Of a stretch of DNA of 64,000 nt, positions 1 through 25,189 are shown piece after piece. The position numbers were made by a program, and so were the translations under genes. The stretch covers positions 24,160,065 to 24,224,064 of the forward strand of contig NC_086370.1 in NCBI RefSeq assembly GCF_036324505.1, written 5' to 3'. The stretch is from Eleginops maclovinus. Taxonomy: Eukaryota; Chordata; Actinopteri; Perciformes; Eleginopidae. The notes under the pieces were generated by a model. The model worked only from the letters and a program-made list of their open reading frames with translations, was not told the DNA's origin and ran no database searches. How positions within the stretch are numbered: position 1 is the first letter of the stretch; each line of letters begins with the position of its first letter.

Positions 1-1600
1 TCTGTCTTACTCTCTCTCAGCTGCAGACCTCACTCTGTCTCACTCTCTCTCTCAGCTGGAGATCTCGCTCTGTCTCACTCTCTCTCAGCTGCAGACCTCA
101 CTCTCTCTCTCAGCTGGAGATCTCGCTCTGTCTTACTCTCTCTCAGCTGCAGGTCTCACTCTCTCTCTCAGCTGGAGATCTCACTCAGTCTCACTCTCTC
201 TCAGCTGCAGACCTCACTCTGTCTCTCAGCTGGAGATCTCGCTCTGTCTCACTCTCTCAGCTGCAGGTCTCACTCTCTCTCTCAGCTGGAGATCTCGCTC
301 TGTCTTACTCTCTCTCTCAGCTGGAGATCTCGCTCTGTCTTACTCTCTCTCTCAGCTGGAGATCTCACTCAGTCTCACTCTCTCTCAGCTGCAGACCTCA
401 CTCTGTCTCACTCTCTCTCTCAGCTGGAGATCTCACTCAGTCTCACTCTCTCTCAGCTGCAGACCTCACTCTGTCTCTCAGCTGGAGATCTCGCTCTGTC
501 TCACTCTCTCTCAGCTGCAGGTCTCACTCTCTCTCTCAGCTGGAGATCTCGCTCTGTCTTACTCTCTCTCAGCTGCAGGTCTCACTCTCTCTCTCAGCTG
601 GAGATCTCGCTCTGTCTTACTCTCTCTCAGCTGCAGGTCTCACTCTCTCTCTCAGCTGGAGATCTCGCTCTGTCTTACTCTCTCTCAGCTGCAGGTCTCA
701 CTCAGTCTTACTCTCTCTCAGCTGCAGGTCTCACTCTCTCTCTCAGCTGGAGATCTCGCTCTGTCTCACTCTCTCTCAGCTGCAGGTCTTACTCTCTCTC
801 TCAGCTGGAGATCTCGCTCTGTCTCACTCTCTCTCAGCTGCAGGTCTCACTCTCTCTCTCAGCTGGAGATCTCGCTCTGTCTTACTCTCTCTCAGCTGCA
901 GGTCTCACTCTCTCTCTCAGCTGGAGATCTCGCTCTGTCTTACTCTCTCTCAGCTGCAGGTCTCACTCTCTCTCTCAGCTGGAGATCTCACTCAGTCTCA
1001 CTTCTCTCTCAGCTGCAGACCTCACTCTCTCTCTCAGCTGGAGATCTCGCTCTGTCTTACTCTCTCTCAGCTGCAGGTCTCACTCTCTCTCTCAGCTGGA
1101 GATCTCGCTCTGTCTTACTCTCTCTCAGCTGAAGGTCTCACTCTCTCTCTCAGCTGGAGATCTCACTCAGTCTCACTTCTCTCTCAGCTGCAGACCTCAC
1201 TCTCTCTCTCAGCTGGAGATCTCGCTCTGTCTTACTCTCTCTCAGCTGCAGGTCTCACTCTCTCTCTCAGCTGGAGATCTCACTCAGTCTCACTTCTCTC
1301 TCAGCTGCAGACCTCACTCTCTCTCTCAGCTGGAGATCTCGCTCTGTCTTACTCTCTCTCAGCTGCAGGTCTCACTCTCTCTCTCAGCTGGAGATCTCAC
1401 TCTGTCTCACTCTCTCTCAGCTGCAGGTCTCACTCTCTCTCAGCTGGAGATCTCACTCAGTCTCACTTCTCTCTCAGCTGCAGACCTCACTCTGTCTCTC
1501 AGCTGAAGGTCTCGCTCTGTCTCACTCTCTCTCAGCTGCAGGTCTCACTCTTTCTCACTTCTCTCTCAACTGCAGATTTCACTCTGTCTCACTTCTCTTC
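1..1600. repeat. Intronic minisatellite of polypyrimidine-CAG units (CUL9 intron)
   Basis: Tandem units of about 50-60 bp alternate CTCTCTCTCAGCTGCAGGTC and CTCAGCTGGAGATCTCGCTC with CTGTCTTACTCTC spacers. The array fills the window from base 1 to the acceptor of the first visible CUL9 exon. Each unit holds a long pyrimidine tract followed by CAG, so it resembles a 3' splice site. The last degenerate copy grades into the real acceptor at 1594-1603. CAGCTG (E-box/PvuII core) recurs in every unit. No coding potential is seen. Confidence 0.93.
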
Positions 1601-1603
1601 CAG

Positions 1604-13712
<12,109 letters not shown>

Positions 13713-14500
13713 CACACACACACACACACACGCGCGCACTGCTGCACTCGCTTCCCCTCTTCCTGTTCCTATTCTTGTTGGAGGAAGACGTTCCTGGTTC
13801 AGTCTGAGGAAGAACCCTCTGCTTCTTCTGACTCCAGTCCCCACTTTAGTTCTGCTCACTTTGATTTCACTCACCAGTCTGAGGCCTCTAAATCCAGTTA
13901 ATGACCAGGTTATAAGGGGTCTTACCCCAGTCTAAGATCAACTTTAGACCCGGTCTAACACCAGTTTTTATTTGATTCACCTGCAGTTTTACTTTACTGA
14001 CAATTTAGACATTTTAAGGTGAGAAGTTTCTCAGAACTTTTATTTAGATTTCTCTTGGTTTAGTTCGAGGTCTGGATCTGACTCTAGATCAGACTCTAGA
14101 TCAGACTCTGGATCAGACTCTAGATCAGACTCTAGATCAGACTCTGGATCAGACTCTGGATCAGATTCCAACTCTGGACCAGACTCTGGATCAGACTCTG
14201 GATCAGACTCCGACTCTGGATCTGGACCTGACTCTGGATCAGAGAAGGGATTCTCCTCCATGTTTTGTATCATCACACACCTCCAGTTGTTTCAAAGACG
14301 GAGGCCGCCTTTGTTTGAGAGGATATTAAAGCTTCAGATTTGGATCTCCTCGTTTTATTTGATACGTGTTTGTAGATGGCTGGTAGGATCTGAAGGAGTT
14401 CTGATACTCATCTCTGTGTTTGAGAGATGTTATATTCATATATCTTTATTCTGCTTCCTGGGACTCCAGCGACTCAATAAAGCTTTTTCTGCTGCAGCAA
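13713..14500 (+). terminator. cul9: CUL9 3' UTR with poly(A) signal AATAAA
   Basis: After the TGA at 13710-13712 comes a short AC repeat, unique sequence and the 14060-14245 array. AATAAA at 14476-14481 (CTCAATAAAGC) is the best cleavage signal; TTTTTCTGCTGC follows. A weaker AATAAA run lies at 14616-14625. Confidence 0.55.
14060..14245. repeat. 12-bp minisatellite in the CUL9 3' UTR, GGATCAGACTCT
   Basis: About 15 units of (G/A)GATCAGACTCT, related by sequence to the GGATCAGACTCG array at 2045-2637 in the same gene. Confidence 0.92.
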
Positions 14501-14814
14501 GACTCTTCATTGAACTCACCCTCTCCTCACACACAGACACCCTCTCATATTCATGCCAGTGCTACATCTCCAGTTCAATCCACACTCCCAGCTCCTCTAG
14601 TCTAGAAGACATTCAAATAAATAATAATAATACATTTTATTCATGAAGCACTTCATCAGGAGCTCCAAGACGATAACATAGAGTCTGATTGAGAGCTAAA
14701 ACCACCAGGATCAATCACACGTTCACAGCTGGTCTACAAAGCTGAGATTTGGTCAGTGTTTCTAAGGTGGGGGGGGGTCACTACAGTCTCTGATGTGGGA
14801 GTTAGTTCCAGAGG
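14501..14814. mobile_element. Edge of a fish interspersed repeat, cut off by low-quality sequence
   Basis: From AATAATAATACATTTTATTC (about 14621) to GTGGGAGTTAGTTCCAGAGG (about 14812) the text resembles a common teleost repeat. Right after this the sequence becomes homopolymer-inflated. Confidence 0.4.
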
Positions 14815-17800
14815 GATTGGGCCAGGGTTTGGGGGAAGGTTTTTCCCAAAGGTTTCTGCTTTTTAAACCCCCCCGGGGGGAAAGGGGTTGGGGTTTAAAA
14901 AAACAGGTAGTTTTGGGGGGGTTTTGTTTTTTACAAATATGCTTTTTTAAATTTCCCTTTGGAAAGGAAGCCTTTGAAAAAAATTTTTTAAAAACCCAAA
15001 ATTTATTCTTTCAAGCCAAATTTCTTTACCCCACGTTTTTGGCCAAAACAAAGCCCCCCCGGGGGCCCCGTTGGACCGGGCCTTTGCTTTGACCACAATT
15101 TTTTCTGGGAAAATCTTTCCCCGGGGCTTTTTTCAAAAGGGAACATTTTTTTGCCCAAAGGTTGTCTTTGGAAAGGAAACGGGTTTTCTAACCAGGGGAA
15201 AAAGTTTTTCCCAAAAGGACATTCCCGACCCAAAAGGGGTTAGGTTTTTGGGGACTTGGGGGCCAAAGGGCCATGTTTTTTGAAAAGGAATGCCCTTTGG
15301 CCCGGCCCATTCTTTTCCCCGGGTTTTTTGGCCCCCAAGGGACGGGCTTTTCCAAGGGACATGCCCGCCCACAGGGAAAGCCTTTTAACCTGTCTTAGGA
15401 ACAGGGCCCCAATGCCGACCAGGACATTTTTTTCCCCCAAAGGCGGGTTTTGGCACACATGGGGGGGGTTTTTTCACCCAGGCCTTTCTTTCACCCCGGT
15501 TTTCCCCAAAAATTTTTTGGAACCCGGGACTTTTTTTCGACCAATTCTTTTGCCGGGTTTAATTCTTTGGGCCCACCATTTTTTGAACGGTTTATTTTTT
15601 TTCCGAAAGGGTTTCTTTCCCCCCCGGGTTGTTTTTCCACTCCTTGGCCCCTTTCCGATTGTTTTTTTGGGGAAAATTTGCTTTTGCCACGGAATTTTAA
15701 CCCCAAGGCAATTTTGTTTTCTCCCTTTGGGTTTTCACCAAAGGAAAAGGGGCCCAACGGGTTTTCTTTAAAAGGGACTTTTTTGACCACTCCTTTTTTG
15801 GAAAGGATGTCCCCCAGGTTTCTTTTTAAAATGCTTTGGAAAAAGGTTTCTTAACCCCATTTTAGTTTTTGGCCAACCGGGAAATTTTTTTGCCCGGGTT
15901 TATGTTCTTTTTGAAACGGGCCCCATTTTTGACCACGGGTTTTTGTCTTTTGCCCCAGGACATTTTTTTTGACCACAGGAATGTTTTTTGGCCCACAGGA
16001 AATGTTTTTTGCCCAAACGGGGAAAAGTCTTTGACCACAGGGAACATGTTTTTGCCACGGGGGAATGTTTTTTGCCACAGGATAGGGTTTTTCGCCCCAG
16101 GAATGTTTTTTTGAAAACAGGGGGACATGTCTTTTAAACCAAGGGGAATGTTTTTTGCCCGGAATGTTTTTTAAACCAAAGGAAATTATGTCTTTTTCCA
16201 CAGGAATGTTTTTTCCCCGGCATGTTTTTTCGACCACGGGGATATGTTTTTTGCCAAAAGGGGGAAAATGTTTTCGCCCAGGATATGTTTTTTGGACCAC
16301 GGGGAAAATGTCTTTCGCCCACAGGAATGTCTTTCGACCACAGGAATGGTCTTTTGGCCACGGGACATGTCTTTCGCCGGGGGAAATTTGTTTTTTGACC
16401 ACAGGACATGTCTTTTGCCGGAATGTCTTTTTAAAAAAATTTTTAAAAAAATTTTTTAAGGGAAGTTTTTGGCCCAAAGGGGTTTTTTTTTCCCAAAGGT
16501 TTGTTTTGTGGTTGTTTTGTGGGTTGGTCTTTGTAAGGGGTTGAGCCCAAGGGTTGCTTTCGCCAGGGCGCCGGTTTGGGGTTTGTGGGGGGGGTTTAAT
16601 GCCCTTTGGCCCAGGGAAAAAGGTTTTGCCCAAGGGTGCTTTTTAAAAAATTCCCCCAAGGGGGTTTTTCCCCCGGATTGTTTTGGTTCCACAGGTAGGG
16701 GCCAAGGACACCAAAACCCCCTGCCCCAAAAGGTTTTTTTAAAAGGTCTTTTTCCGGGGGTACCGCCAAAGGTTGGTTTTTGCCCAAGGGGCCCTGGGGA
16801 CCCAGGGGGGTTTTGGAAACCCGGAAAGGGGGTTTAAGGGGGGCATTTTTTTTTAAAAGGGACTTGTTTTGAAAGGTTTTGGGTTTTTAAACCCGGGAAA
16901 TTTTTGGCCCAGGAAAACCCCCGGGGAAAGTTTTTGCCAAAGGGGGTGGGGGTATGTTTTTGCCAAGGGTTTTTAAGCCAAAGGAAAACCCCTTTCCCCC
17001 ACAGGGAAGTTTTGAAAAAATTTTGGGCTTTCGCCCAAAGGTTTTTTGAAGGGGGGGTTTTGTAAGGGTTTTTTTTTGCCAACTATTCCCCAAAAAAGCG
17101 GGGGAAATTTTGAAGGGTGTTTTAAAAGGGTTTCTTTTCCCGGAAGTTTTTGAAAAGGACGGGCCCCGGGGAATTTTTTGGAAAAGGAATTTTTTTCCCC
17201 ACGGGTAGTTTTGCCAAAAATTTGTTTTTTAAAGGGACTGGAAAAAAAATTTTGGGGCCAAGGAAGGGCCACACAGGTTGGGTTTCAAGGGGGAAAGGGT
17301 TTTGACCACCATTTTTTTCCAAAGGGGTTTTTGTCCCCAAAACCTTTTTTTGACGGGTTGTTTTTCGCCAAAACCAGGGTTTTTTCCCAAGGTTTTTTTG
17401 CCGGGAAATTTTTTTGGGAAGGTTGGGGTTTTCTTCCAAAGGTTTTGTTTTTTGCAACGGGTTGTTTTGTGGGCATTTTTTGGGACAAGGGGATTTGGGT
17501 CTTTGCCACAGGATAGTCTTTCGTCCACAGGACATGTCTTTCGCCCACAGGAATGTCTTTTTAAAAAACCCACAGGTATGTTTTTTTGACCACAGGAAAG
17601 TCTTTCGCCCAACCGGGGAATTTTCTTTGGGCCCACGGACATGTTTTTGACCACAGGACATGTTTTTCGCCACAGGAATGTCTTTCGAAAAGGGGACATG
17701 TTTTTTTGACCACAGGAATGTCTTTCGCCCACAGGAAGGTTTTTTGACCCGGGGGGTTAATGTTTTTTTGCCCAAACAGGAATGTCTTTGGGCCACGGGG

Positions 17801-20340
17801 ACATGTTTTTGCGACCCCCAGGACATGTTTTTTGACCACAGGAATGTCTTTCGCCACGGGACTTGTTTTTATTTGTCCACAGGAAGGGTTTTTCGTCCAC
17901 GGGAAATGTTTTCCCCCGTTTTCCCCACAGGACATGTCTTTCGACCACGGGAATTTTTTTTTCGCCACGGGGAATGTTTTTCCCCAACAGGATATGTTTT
18001 TTGGGCCCACAGGAATGTTTTTTCGTCCACAGGTTTTTAATGGGGTTTTTTGACCAAAAGGACTTGTTTTTTGCCAAAAGGCATGTCTTTGCCCAAAAGG
18101 ATGTTTTTGCCAAGGACATGTTTTTTGCCACAGGCCCATGTTTTTTGCCACGGGGAATGTCTTTCGCCCACAGGATAGGGTCTTTCGACCACAGGACTTT
18201 GGTCTTTTGAAAAAAAGGGAAAAAATGGCCCCTTTTTTGACCAAAAAACCGGGGCCCGGGCCTTTGGGGACCACAGGTTTTAGGGTCTTTTCGGCCCCCC
18301 AACCCGGCCCAAGGGGTTTTTCGACCCCCGGGGACAGTCTTTTGGGAACCCTGGGTTTGGGTCCTTTTGGCCCCCAAAAGGAAATTGTTTTTTTCCGGCC
18401 CAAACGGGAACCCCCCTTTGGGCCCAACCAAAAGGGAAAAACATTTTTTTACCACAGGCATGTTTTTCAAACCCACGGGGAATGTCTTTCTTTTTTTCCA
18501 AAACACAAAAATTTTTTTACCCCCGGAACATTTTTTTTGTACAACATTCTTTTAATCTAAATTTTTTGTTTTTTTAAAAAGGGACGTTTTTTGTCCAAAC
18601 AGGTTGTTTTTTCCAACCCCCCCAAGGGGTTTTTTGGTTTTCGTACAGGTTGTTTTTAATTTTTACTTTTTTTATGTTTTTTTGAAACGTTTTTTAGTTT
18701 GTTTTTTAAATATGTTTTCCCAAAGGGTTTTGTTTTCGACCCCTTTGGTTTTTGTTTTCGACCGGGTTTTTATGTTTTTTTTTCCCCCAGGTTTTTTTGT
18801 TTTCCCCCCAGGTTGTTTTTAAACGGCCCATGTTTTTTGGACCAGGTTTTTTTTTTGACCCGGGGGTTTTTTGTTTCGTCCCAGGGATTGTTTGCGACCA
18901 GGTGTTTTTTCGACCCAGGTTTTTTGTTTCGACCCCAGGGTTTTTTGTTTTTGACCCCGGGGGCCCTGTTTTTTTGTGGAAACCTGCCCATTGGGAATTA
19001 CAACCGGGGAAATTTTTATTCCGGGAGGCTCGCCCAGGGTTTTTTGTTTCCTTTTTCCCAGGGGGAGATTCAAACCATGGAATTTTTTTCCCAAAGGGTT
19101 TATTGAACTTCTCCGGGGTTGAATTTTTAAAGTTTCCCTTTTATGGGGATTCATTTTTGGATATTCTTTTACCGGGTTTTAAGTAAGACTTTTTTAAGGG
19201 TTTTTATTGAAAACTGCCTTTTTTCCAGAATTTTTAACCAGCCCGGGAGCTGAATTCATGGAGGAATTCTTACCCCAAGGGTTTTTTTGAAGAACCGGGG
19301 TTTGGTTATTTAAACCCCCTTTTTTAAGAAATTTCCTGTTTTTCCCTTGGGGTTTTTTTGGAACGGTCCCGCCATGGAAAACCCACCAGGTCTTAAAGGA
19401 ATTTTTTCCCGGGTTTTTAAGAACTTTTAATTTCCGAGTTTTTTTTGAATTTTTTATTTCCATTGTTTTTTTAGTAACACTTTTTATTTTTTTTTTATAC
19501 ACTTTTTTGTTTTTTTTAAAGTTTGTTATTTGTTTTTAAAACCGTACTTCTTTAGTGTTGTTATTTTTTTAAATGAAATTCCCTTTAGTGTTGTTATTGT
19601 ATATACGGAAATTTTTGGTGTTTTATTGAAAATTTCTGTACTTCCTTAGTGTTGTTATTGTATATATTGTACTTCTTTAGTTTTGGTTATTGTATATACT
19701 TTTTTTTTTAAATTCATTTAGTTTTGTTATTGTTTTTTCTGAAACCCCTTTAGTGTTTTTAAATTGTTATACGTATTTCCCTTTAGTGTTGTTTTTGGGT
19801 TTTATACTGTACTTTTTTTAGTGTTGTTTTTGTATTACTGTCCCCCTTTTTTTTAGTGTTGTTATTGAATTTTAACTGTACTTTTTTTTAGTTTTTGTTA
19901 TTGTTTTTTACGGGATTTCCTTAGTGTTGTTATTTTTATATCGGTCCTTTTTTTTGTGTTGTTATTGTATATACTGAAACTTTTAGTTTTGGTTTTTTAA
20001 AAATTTTTGTTTTTTTAAAACTGTACTTCTTTAGTGTTTTTTATTGTTTATATTGTATTTCCCTTTAGTTTTGTTATTGATTACTTTTAATTTCCCTTTA
20101 GTGTTTTTATTGTAATACTGTATTTTCCTTTGTGTTATATTGTATTACGGGTATTTCCCTTTAGTGTTGTTATTGTATATACTGTATTCTTTAGTTTTTT
20201 TTGTTATTGTTTATACTGACTTCCTTAGTTTTGGTTTTTGGGATTTTAACTGTATTTTTTAGTTTTTTATTGTTTTTACTGTACCCCTTTGTGGTGTTAT
20301 TGTTTTTTTTAACTTTTTTTTAAACTTCCTTTTTGGGGTT
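14815..20340. other. Homopolymer-inflated block, probably unpolished or misassembled long-read sequence
   Basis: All four bases occur in runs of 3-9 almost without isolated dinucleotide structure (for example GGTTTTTCCCAAAGG, CCCCCCCGGGGGG). At 15900-18560 a roughly 20-bp repeat is visible through the noise (ACCACAGGAATGTCTTTCG with TTT and GGG expansions). At 19500-20340 the text is a corrupted copy of the 31-bp satellite that is clean from 20340 onward. Both strands give open frames only because stops are lost in homopolymers. No gene can be called here. Confidence 0.75.
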
Positions 20341-23300
20341 TGTTTTTGTATATACTGTACTTCTTAGTGTTGTTATTGTATATACTGTACTTCTTAGTGT
20401 TGTTATTGTATATACTGTACTTCTTTAGTGTTGTTATTGTATATACTGTACTTCTTTAGTGTTGTTATTGTATATACTGTACTTCTTTAGTGTTGTTATT
20501 GTATATACTGTACTTCTTTAGTGTTGTTATTGTATATACTGTACTTCCTTAGTGTTGTTATTGTATATACTGTACTTCTTTAGTGTTGTTATTGTATATA
20601 CTGTACTTCTTTAGTGTTGTTATTGTATATACTGTACTTCTTAGTGTTGTTATTGTATATACTGTACTTCTTTAGTGTTGTTATTGTATATACTGTACTT
20701 CTTTAGTGTTGTTATTGTATATACTGTACTTCCTTTAGTGTTGTTATTGTATATACTGTACTTCTTTAGTGTTGTTATTGTATATACTGTACTTCTTTAG
20801 TGTTGTTATTGTATATACTGTACTTCTTTAGTGTTGTTATTGTATATACTGTACTTCTTTAGTGTTGTTATTGTATATACTGTACTTCCTTAGTGTTGTT
20901 ATTGTATATACTGTACTTCCTTTAGTGTTGTTATTGTATATACTGTACTTCCTTAGTGTTGTTATTGTATATACTGTACTTCTTTAGTGTTGTTATTGTA
21001 TATACTGTACTTCTTTTAGTGTTGTTATTGTATATACTGTACTTCTTTAGTGTTGTTATTGTATATACTGTACTTCCTTAGTGTTGTTATTGTATATACT
21101 GTACTTCTTTAGTGTTGTTATTGTATATACTGTACTTCTTAGTGTTGTTATTGTATATACTGTACTTCTTTAGTGTTGTTATTGTATATACTGTACTTCT
21201 TTAGTGTTGTTATTGTATATACTGTACTTCTTAGTGTTGTTATTGTATATACTGTACTTCTTTAGTGTTGTTATTGTATATACTGTACTTCCTTAGTGTT
21301 GTTATTGTATATACTGTACTTCTTTAGTGTTGTTATTGTATATACTGTACTTCTTTAGTGTTGTTATTGTATATACTGTACTTCTTTAGTGTTGTTATTG
21401 TATATACTGTACTTCTTTAGTGTTGTTATTGTATATACTGTACTTCTTTAGTGTTGTTATTGTATATACTGTACTTCTTAGTGTTGTTATTGTATATACT
21501 GTACTTCTTTAGTGTTGTTATTGTATATACTGTACTTCTTTAGTGTTGTTATTGTATATACTGTACTTCCTTAGTGTTGTTATTGTATATACTGTACTTC
21601 CTTTAGTGTTGTTATTGTATATACTGTACTTCTTTAGTGTTGTTATTGTATATACTGTACTTCCTTAGTGTTGTTATTGTATATACTGTACTTCTTTAGT
21701 GTTGTTATTGTATATACTGTACTTCCTTAGTGTTGTTATTGTATATACTGTACTTCTTTAGTGTTGTTATTGTATATACTGTACTTCTTTAGTGTTGTTA
21801 TTGTATATACTGTACTTCTTTAGTGTTGTTATTGTATATACTGTACTTCTTTAGTGTTGTTAATTGTATATACTGTACTTCTTTAGTGTTGTTATTGTAT
21901 ATACTGTACTTCCTTAGTGTTGTTATTGTATATACTGTACTTCTTTAGTGTTGTTATTGTATATACTGTACTTCTTTAGTGTTGTTATTGTATATACTGT
22001 ACTTCTTTAGTGTTGTTATTGTATATACTGTACTTCTTTAGTGTTGTTATTGTATATACTGTACTTCCTTAGTGTTGTTATTGTATATACTGTACTTCCT
22101 TAGTGTTGTTATTGTATATACTGTACTTCCTTAGTGTTGTTATTGTATATACTGTACTTCTTTAGTGTTGTTATTGTATATACTGTACTTCTTTAGTGTT
22201 GTTATTGTATATACTGTACTTCCTTAGTGTTGTTATTGTATATACTGTACTTCCTTAGTGTTGTTATTGTATATACTGTACTTCTTTAGTGTTGTTATTG
22301 TATATACTGTACTTCTTTAGTGTTGTTATTGTATATACTGTACTTCTTTAGTGTTGTTATTGTATATACTGTACTTCTTAGTGTTGTTATTGTATATACT
22401 GTACTTCCTTAGTGTTGTTATTGTATATACTGTACTTCCTTAGTGTTGTTATTGTATATACTGTACTTCTTTAGTGTTGTTATTGTATATACTGTACTTC
22501 TTTAGTGTTGTTATTGTATATACTGTACTTCTTTAGTGTTGTTATTGTATATACTGTACTTCCTTAGTGTTGTTATTGTATATACTGTACTTCTTTAGTG
22601 TTGTTATTGTATATACTGTACTTCTTTAGTGTTGTTATTGTATATACTGTACTTCTTAGTGTTGTTATTGTATATACTGTACTTCCTTAGTGTTGTTATT
22701 GTATATACTGTACTTCTTTAGTGTTGTTATTGTATATACTGTACTTCTTTAGTGTTGTTATTGTATATACTGTACTTCTTTAGTGTTGTTATTGTATATA
22801 CTGTACTTCTTTAGTGTTGTTATTGTATATACTGTACTTCTTAGTGTTGTTATTGTATATACTGTACTTCTTTAGTGTTGTTATTGTATATACTGTACTT
22901 CTTTAGTGTTGTTATTGTATATACTGTACTTCTTTAGTGTTGTTATTGTATATACTGTACTTCTTTAGTGTTGTTATTGTATATACTGTACTTCTTTAGT
23001 GTTGTTATTGTATATACTGTACTTCCTTAGTGTTGTTATTGTATATACTGTACTTCCTTAGTGTTGTTATTGTATATACTGTACTTCTTTAGTGTTGTTA
23101 TTGTATATACTGTACTTCCTTAGTGTTGTTATTGTATATACTGTACTTCTTTAGTGTTGTTATTGTATATACTGTACTTCTTTAGTGTTGTTATTGTATA
23201 TACTGTACTTCCTTAGTGTTGTTATTGTATATACTGTACTTCTTTAGTGTTGTTATTGTATATACTGTACTTCCTTAGTGTTGTTATTGTATATACTGTA

Positions 23301-24655
23301 CTTCTTTAGTGTTGTTATTGTATATACTGTACTTCTTTAGTGTTGTTATTGTATATACTGTACTTCTTTAGTGTTGTTATTGTATATACTGTACTTCTTT
23401 AGTGTTGTTATTGTATATACTGTACTTCTTTAGTGTTGTTATTGTATATACTGTACTTCTTTAGTGTTGTTATTGTATATACTGTACTTCTTTAGTGTTG
23501 TTATTGTATATACTGTACTTCTTTAGTGTTGTTATTGTATATACTGTACTTCCTTAGTGTTGTTATTGTATATACTGTACTTCTTTAGTGTTGTTATTGT
23601 ATATACTGTACTTCTTAGTGTTGTTATTGTATATACTGTACTTCTTTAGTGTTGTTATTGTATATACTGTACTTCTTTAGTGTTGTTATTGTATATACTG
23701 TACTTCCTTTAGTGTTGTTATTGTATATACTGTACTTCTTTAGTGTTGTTATTGTATATACTGTACTTCTTTAGTGTTGTTATTGTATATACTGTACTTC
23801 TTTAGTGTTGTTATTGTATATACTGTACTTCTTTAGTGTTGTTATTGTATATACTGTACTTCTTTAGTGTTGTTATTGTATATACTGTACTTCTTTAGTG
23901 TTGTTATTGTATATACTGTACTTCTTTAGTGTTGTTATTGTATATACTGTACTTCTTTAGTGTTGTTATTGTATATACTGTACTTCTTTAGTGTTGTTAT
24001 TGTATATACTGTACTTCTTTAGTGTTGTTATTGTATATACTGTACTTCTTTAGTGTTGTTATTGTATATACTGTACTTCTTTAGTGTTGTTATTGTATAT
24101 ACTGTACTTCTTTAGTGTTGTTATTGTATATACTGTACTTCTTTAGTGTTGTTATTGTATATACTGTACTTCTTTAGTGTTGTTATTGTATATACTGTAC
24201 TTCTTTAGTGTTGTTATTGTATATACTGTACTTCTTTAGTGTTGTTATTGTATATACTGTACTTCTTTAGTGTTGTTATTGTATATACTGTACTTCTTTA
24301 GTGTTGTTATTGTATATACTGTACTTCTTTAGTGTTGTTATTGTATATACTGTACTTCTTTAGTGTTGTTATTGTATATACTGTACTTCCTTAGTGTTGT
24401 TATTGTATATACTGTACTTCTTTAGTGTTGTTATTGTATATACTGTACTTCTTTAGTGTTGTTATTGTATATACTGTACTTCTTTAGTGTTGTTATTGTA
24501 TATACTGTACTTCTTAGTGTTGTTATTGTATATACTGTACTTCTTTAGTGTTGTTATTGTATATACTGTACTTCTTTAGTGTTGTTATTGTATATACTGT
24601 ACTTCTTTAGTGTTGTTATTGTATATACTGTACTTCTTTAGTGTTGTTATTGTAC
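20340..24655. repeat. 31-bp satellite array, TTGTTATTGTATATACTGTA + CTTCTTTAGTG
   Basis: About 139 head-to-tail copies of a 31-bp AT-rich unit; variation is nearly confined to the CTTCTTTAG / CTTCCTTAG / CTTCTTAG segment. The last unit passes into an L2-type LINE 3' tail at 24656-24800, and the unit itself resembles the TTGTATATACTGTA text common in fish LINE 3' UTRs, so the array probably grew from such a tail. Confidence 0.96.
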
Positions 24656-24798
24656 ATATTTTCTTGTCTAATGTTTGCATTATTTATTTATCTTATTATT
24701 AGCACTGTGTATGTTGAGTTGTTGGAAAAGCCTGGGATATAAGATTTCATTGACAAGGTATCTGCTGTTCATATGACCAATAAAACCTTTGAACTTCG
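24656..24798 (+). mobile_element. 3' tail of an L2/CR1-type LINE
   Basis: CATATGACCAATAAAACCTT at about 24772-24791, then TGAAC. The same ending occurs at 29450-29470 (+) and, reversed, at 31190-31255, so three copies of one LINE family end in this window. Confidence 0.7.
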
Positions 24799-24975
24799 AA
24801 TCTTTGACCACGACTGTTTCACAAATGAGAAGCTCCTCTCTGCATCAGTTAGGGTTCAATAACTTGTTGCCAGCTGAAACATAATCACCCATGCAGTAAT
24901 CATCCAATGGGAGGCTCTTACCTATTTGCTTAGTTAAATCCAGGTGGTGACTGTTTTTTGGCCTGGCAGTGTATG
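24799..24975. mobile_element. End of a Tc1/mariner-type MITE
   Basis: The terminal text TGACTGTTTTTTGGCCTGGC followed by AGTGTA at about 24946-24972 is the reverse complement of the CACTGCCTGGCCAAAAAA terminus seen at 54164. The other end is missing or diverged. Confidence 0.55.
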
Positions 24976-25189
24976 TTACTGCTGTGAAGCTGCTCACAGA
25001 GTCAGAGTACCCGGATGTGTGCCCACTGAGCATGCGCAGTTGAGTTGATGTTTTCTAACAAATATTTAATATGAATTATGAAACTGTATTTTTATTAACT
25101 TACTTTATGATACGTGTTATAACTTTACATGCCCCGCCCCCCCCCCTCCCCCCGATGACCATGTACTGTGGTCTTGAATAAACGGGGGC

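Noticed and set aside
14793..19502. Many Phe/Gly/Lys/Pro-rich open frames on both strands
   Set aside because: They lie in homopolymer-inflated text in which stops are lost by error; frames overlap on both strands and carry only noise repeats.
20340..24655. CRISPR-like regular repeats
   Set aside because: Units are contiguous with no unique spacers, and the genome is a vertebrate's.
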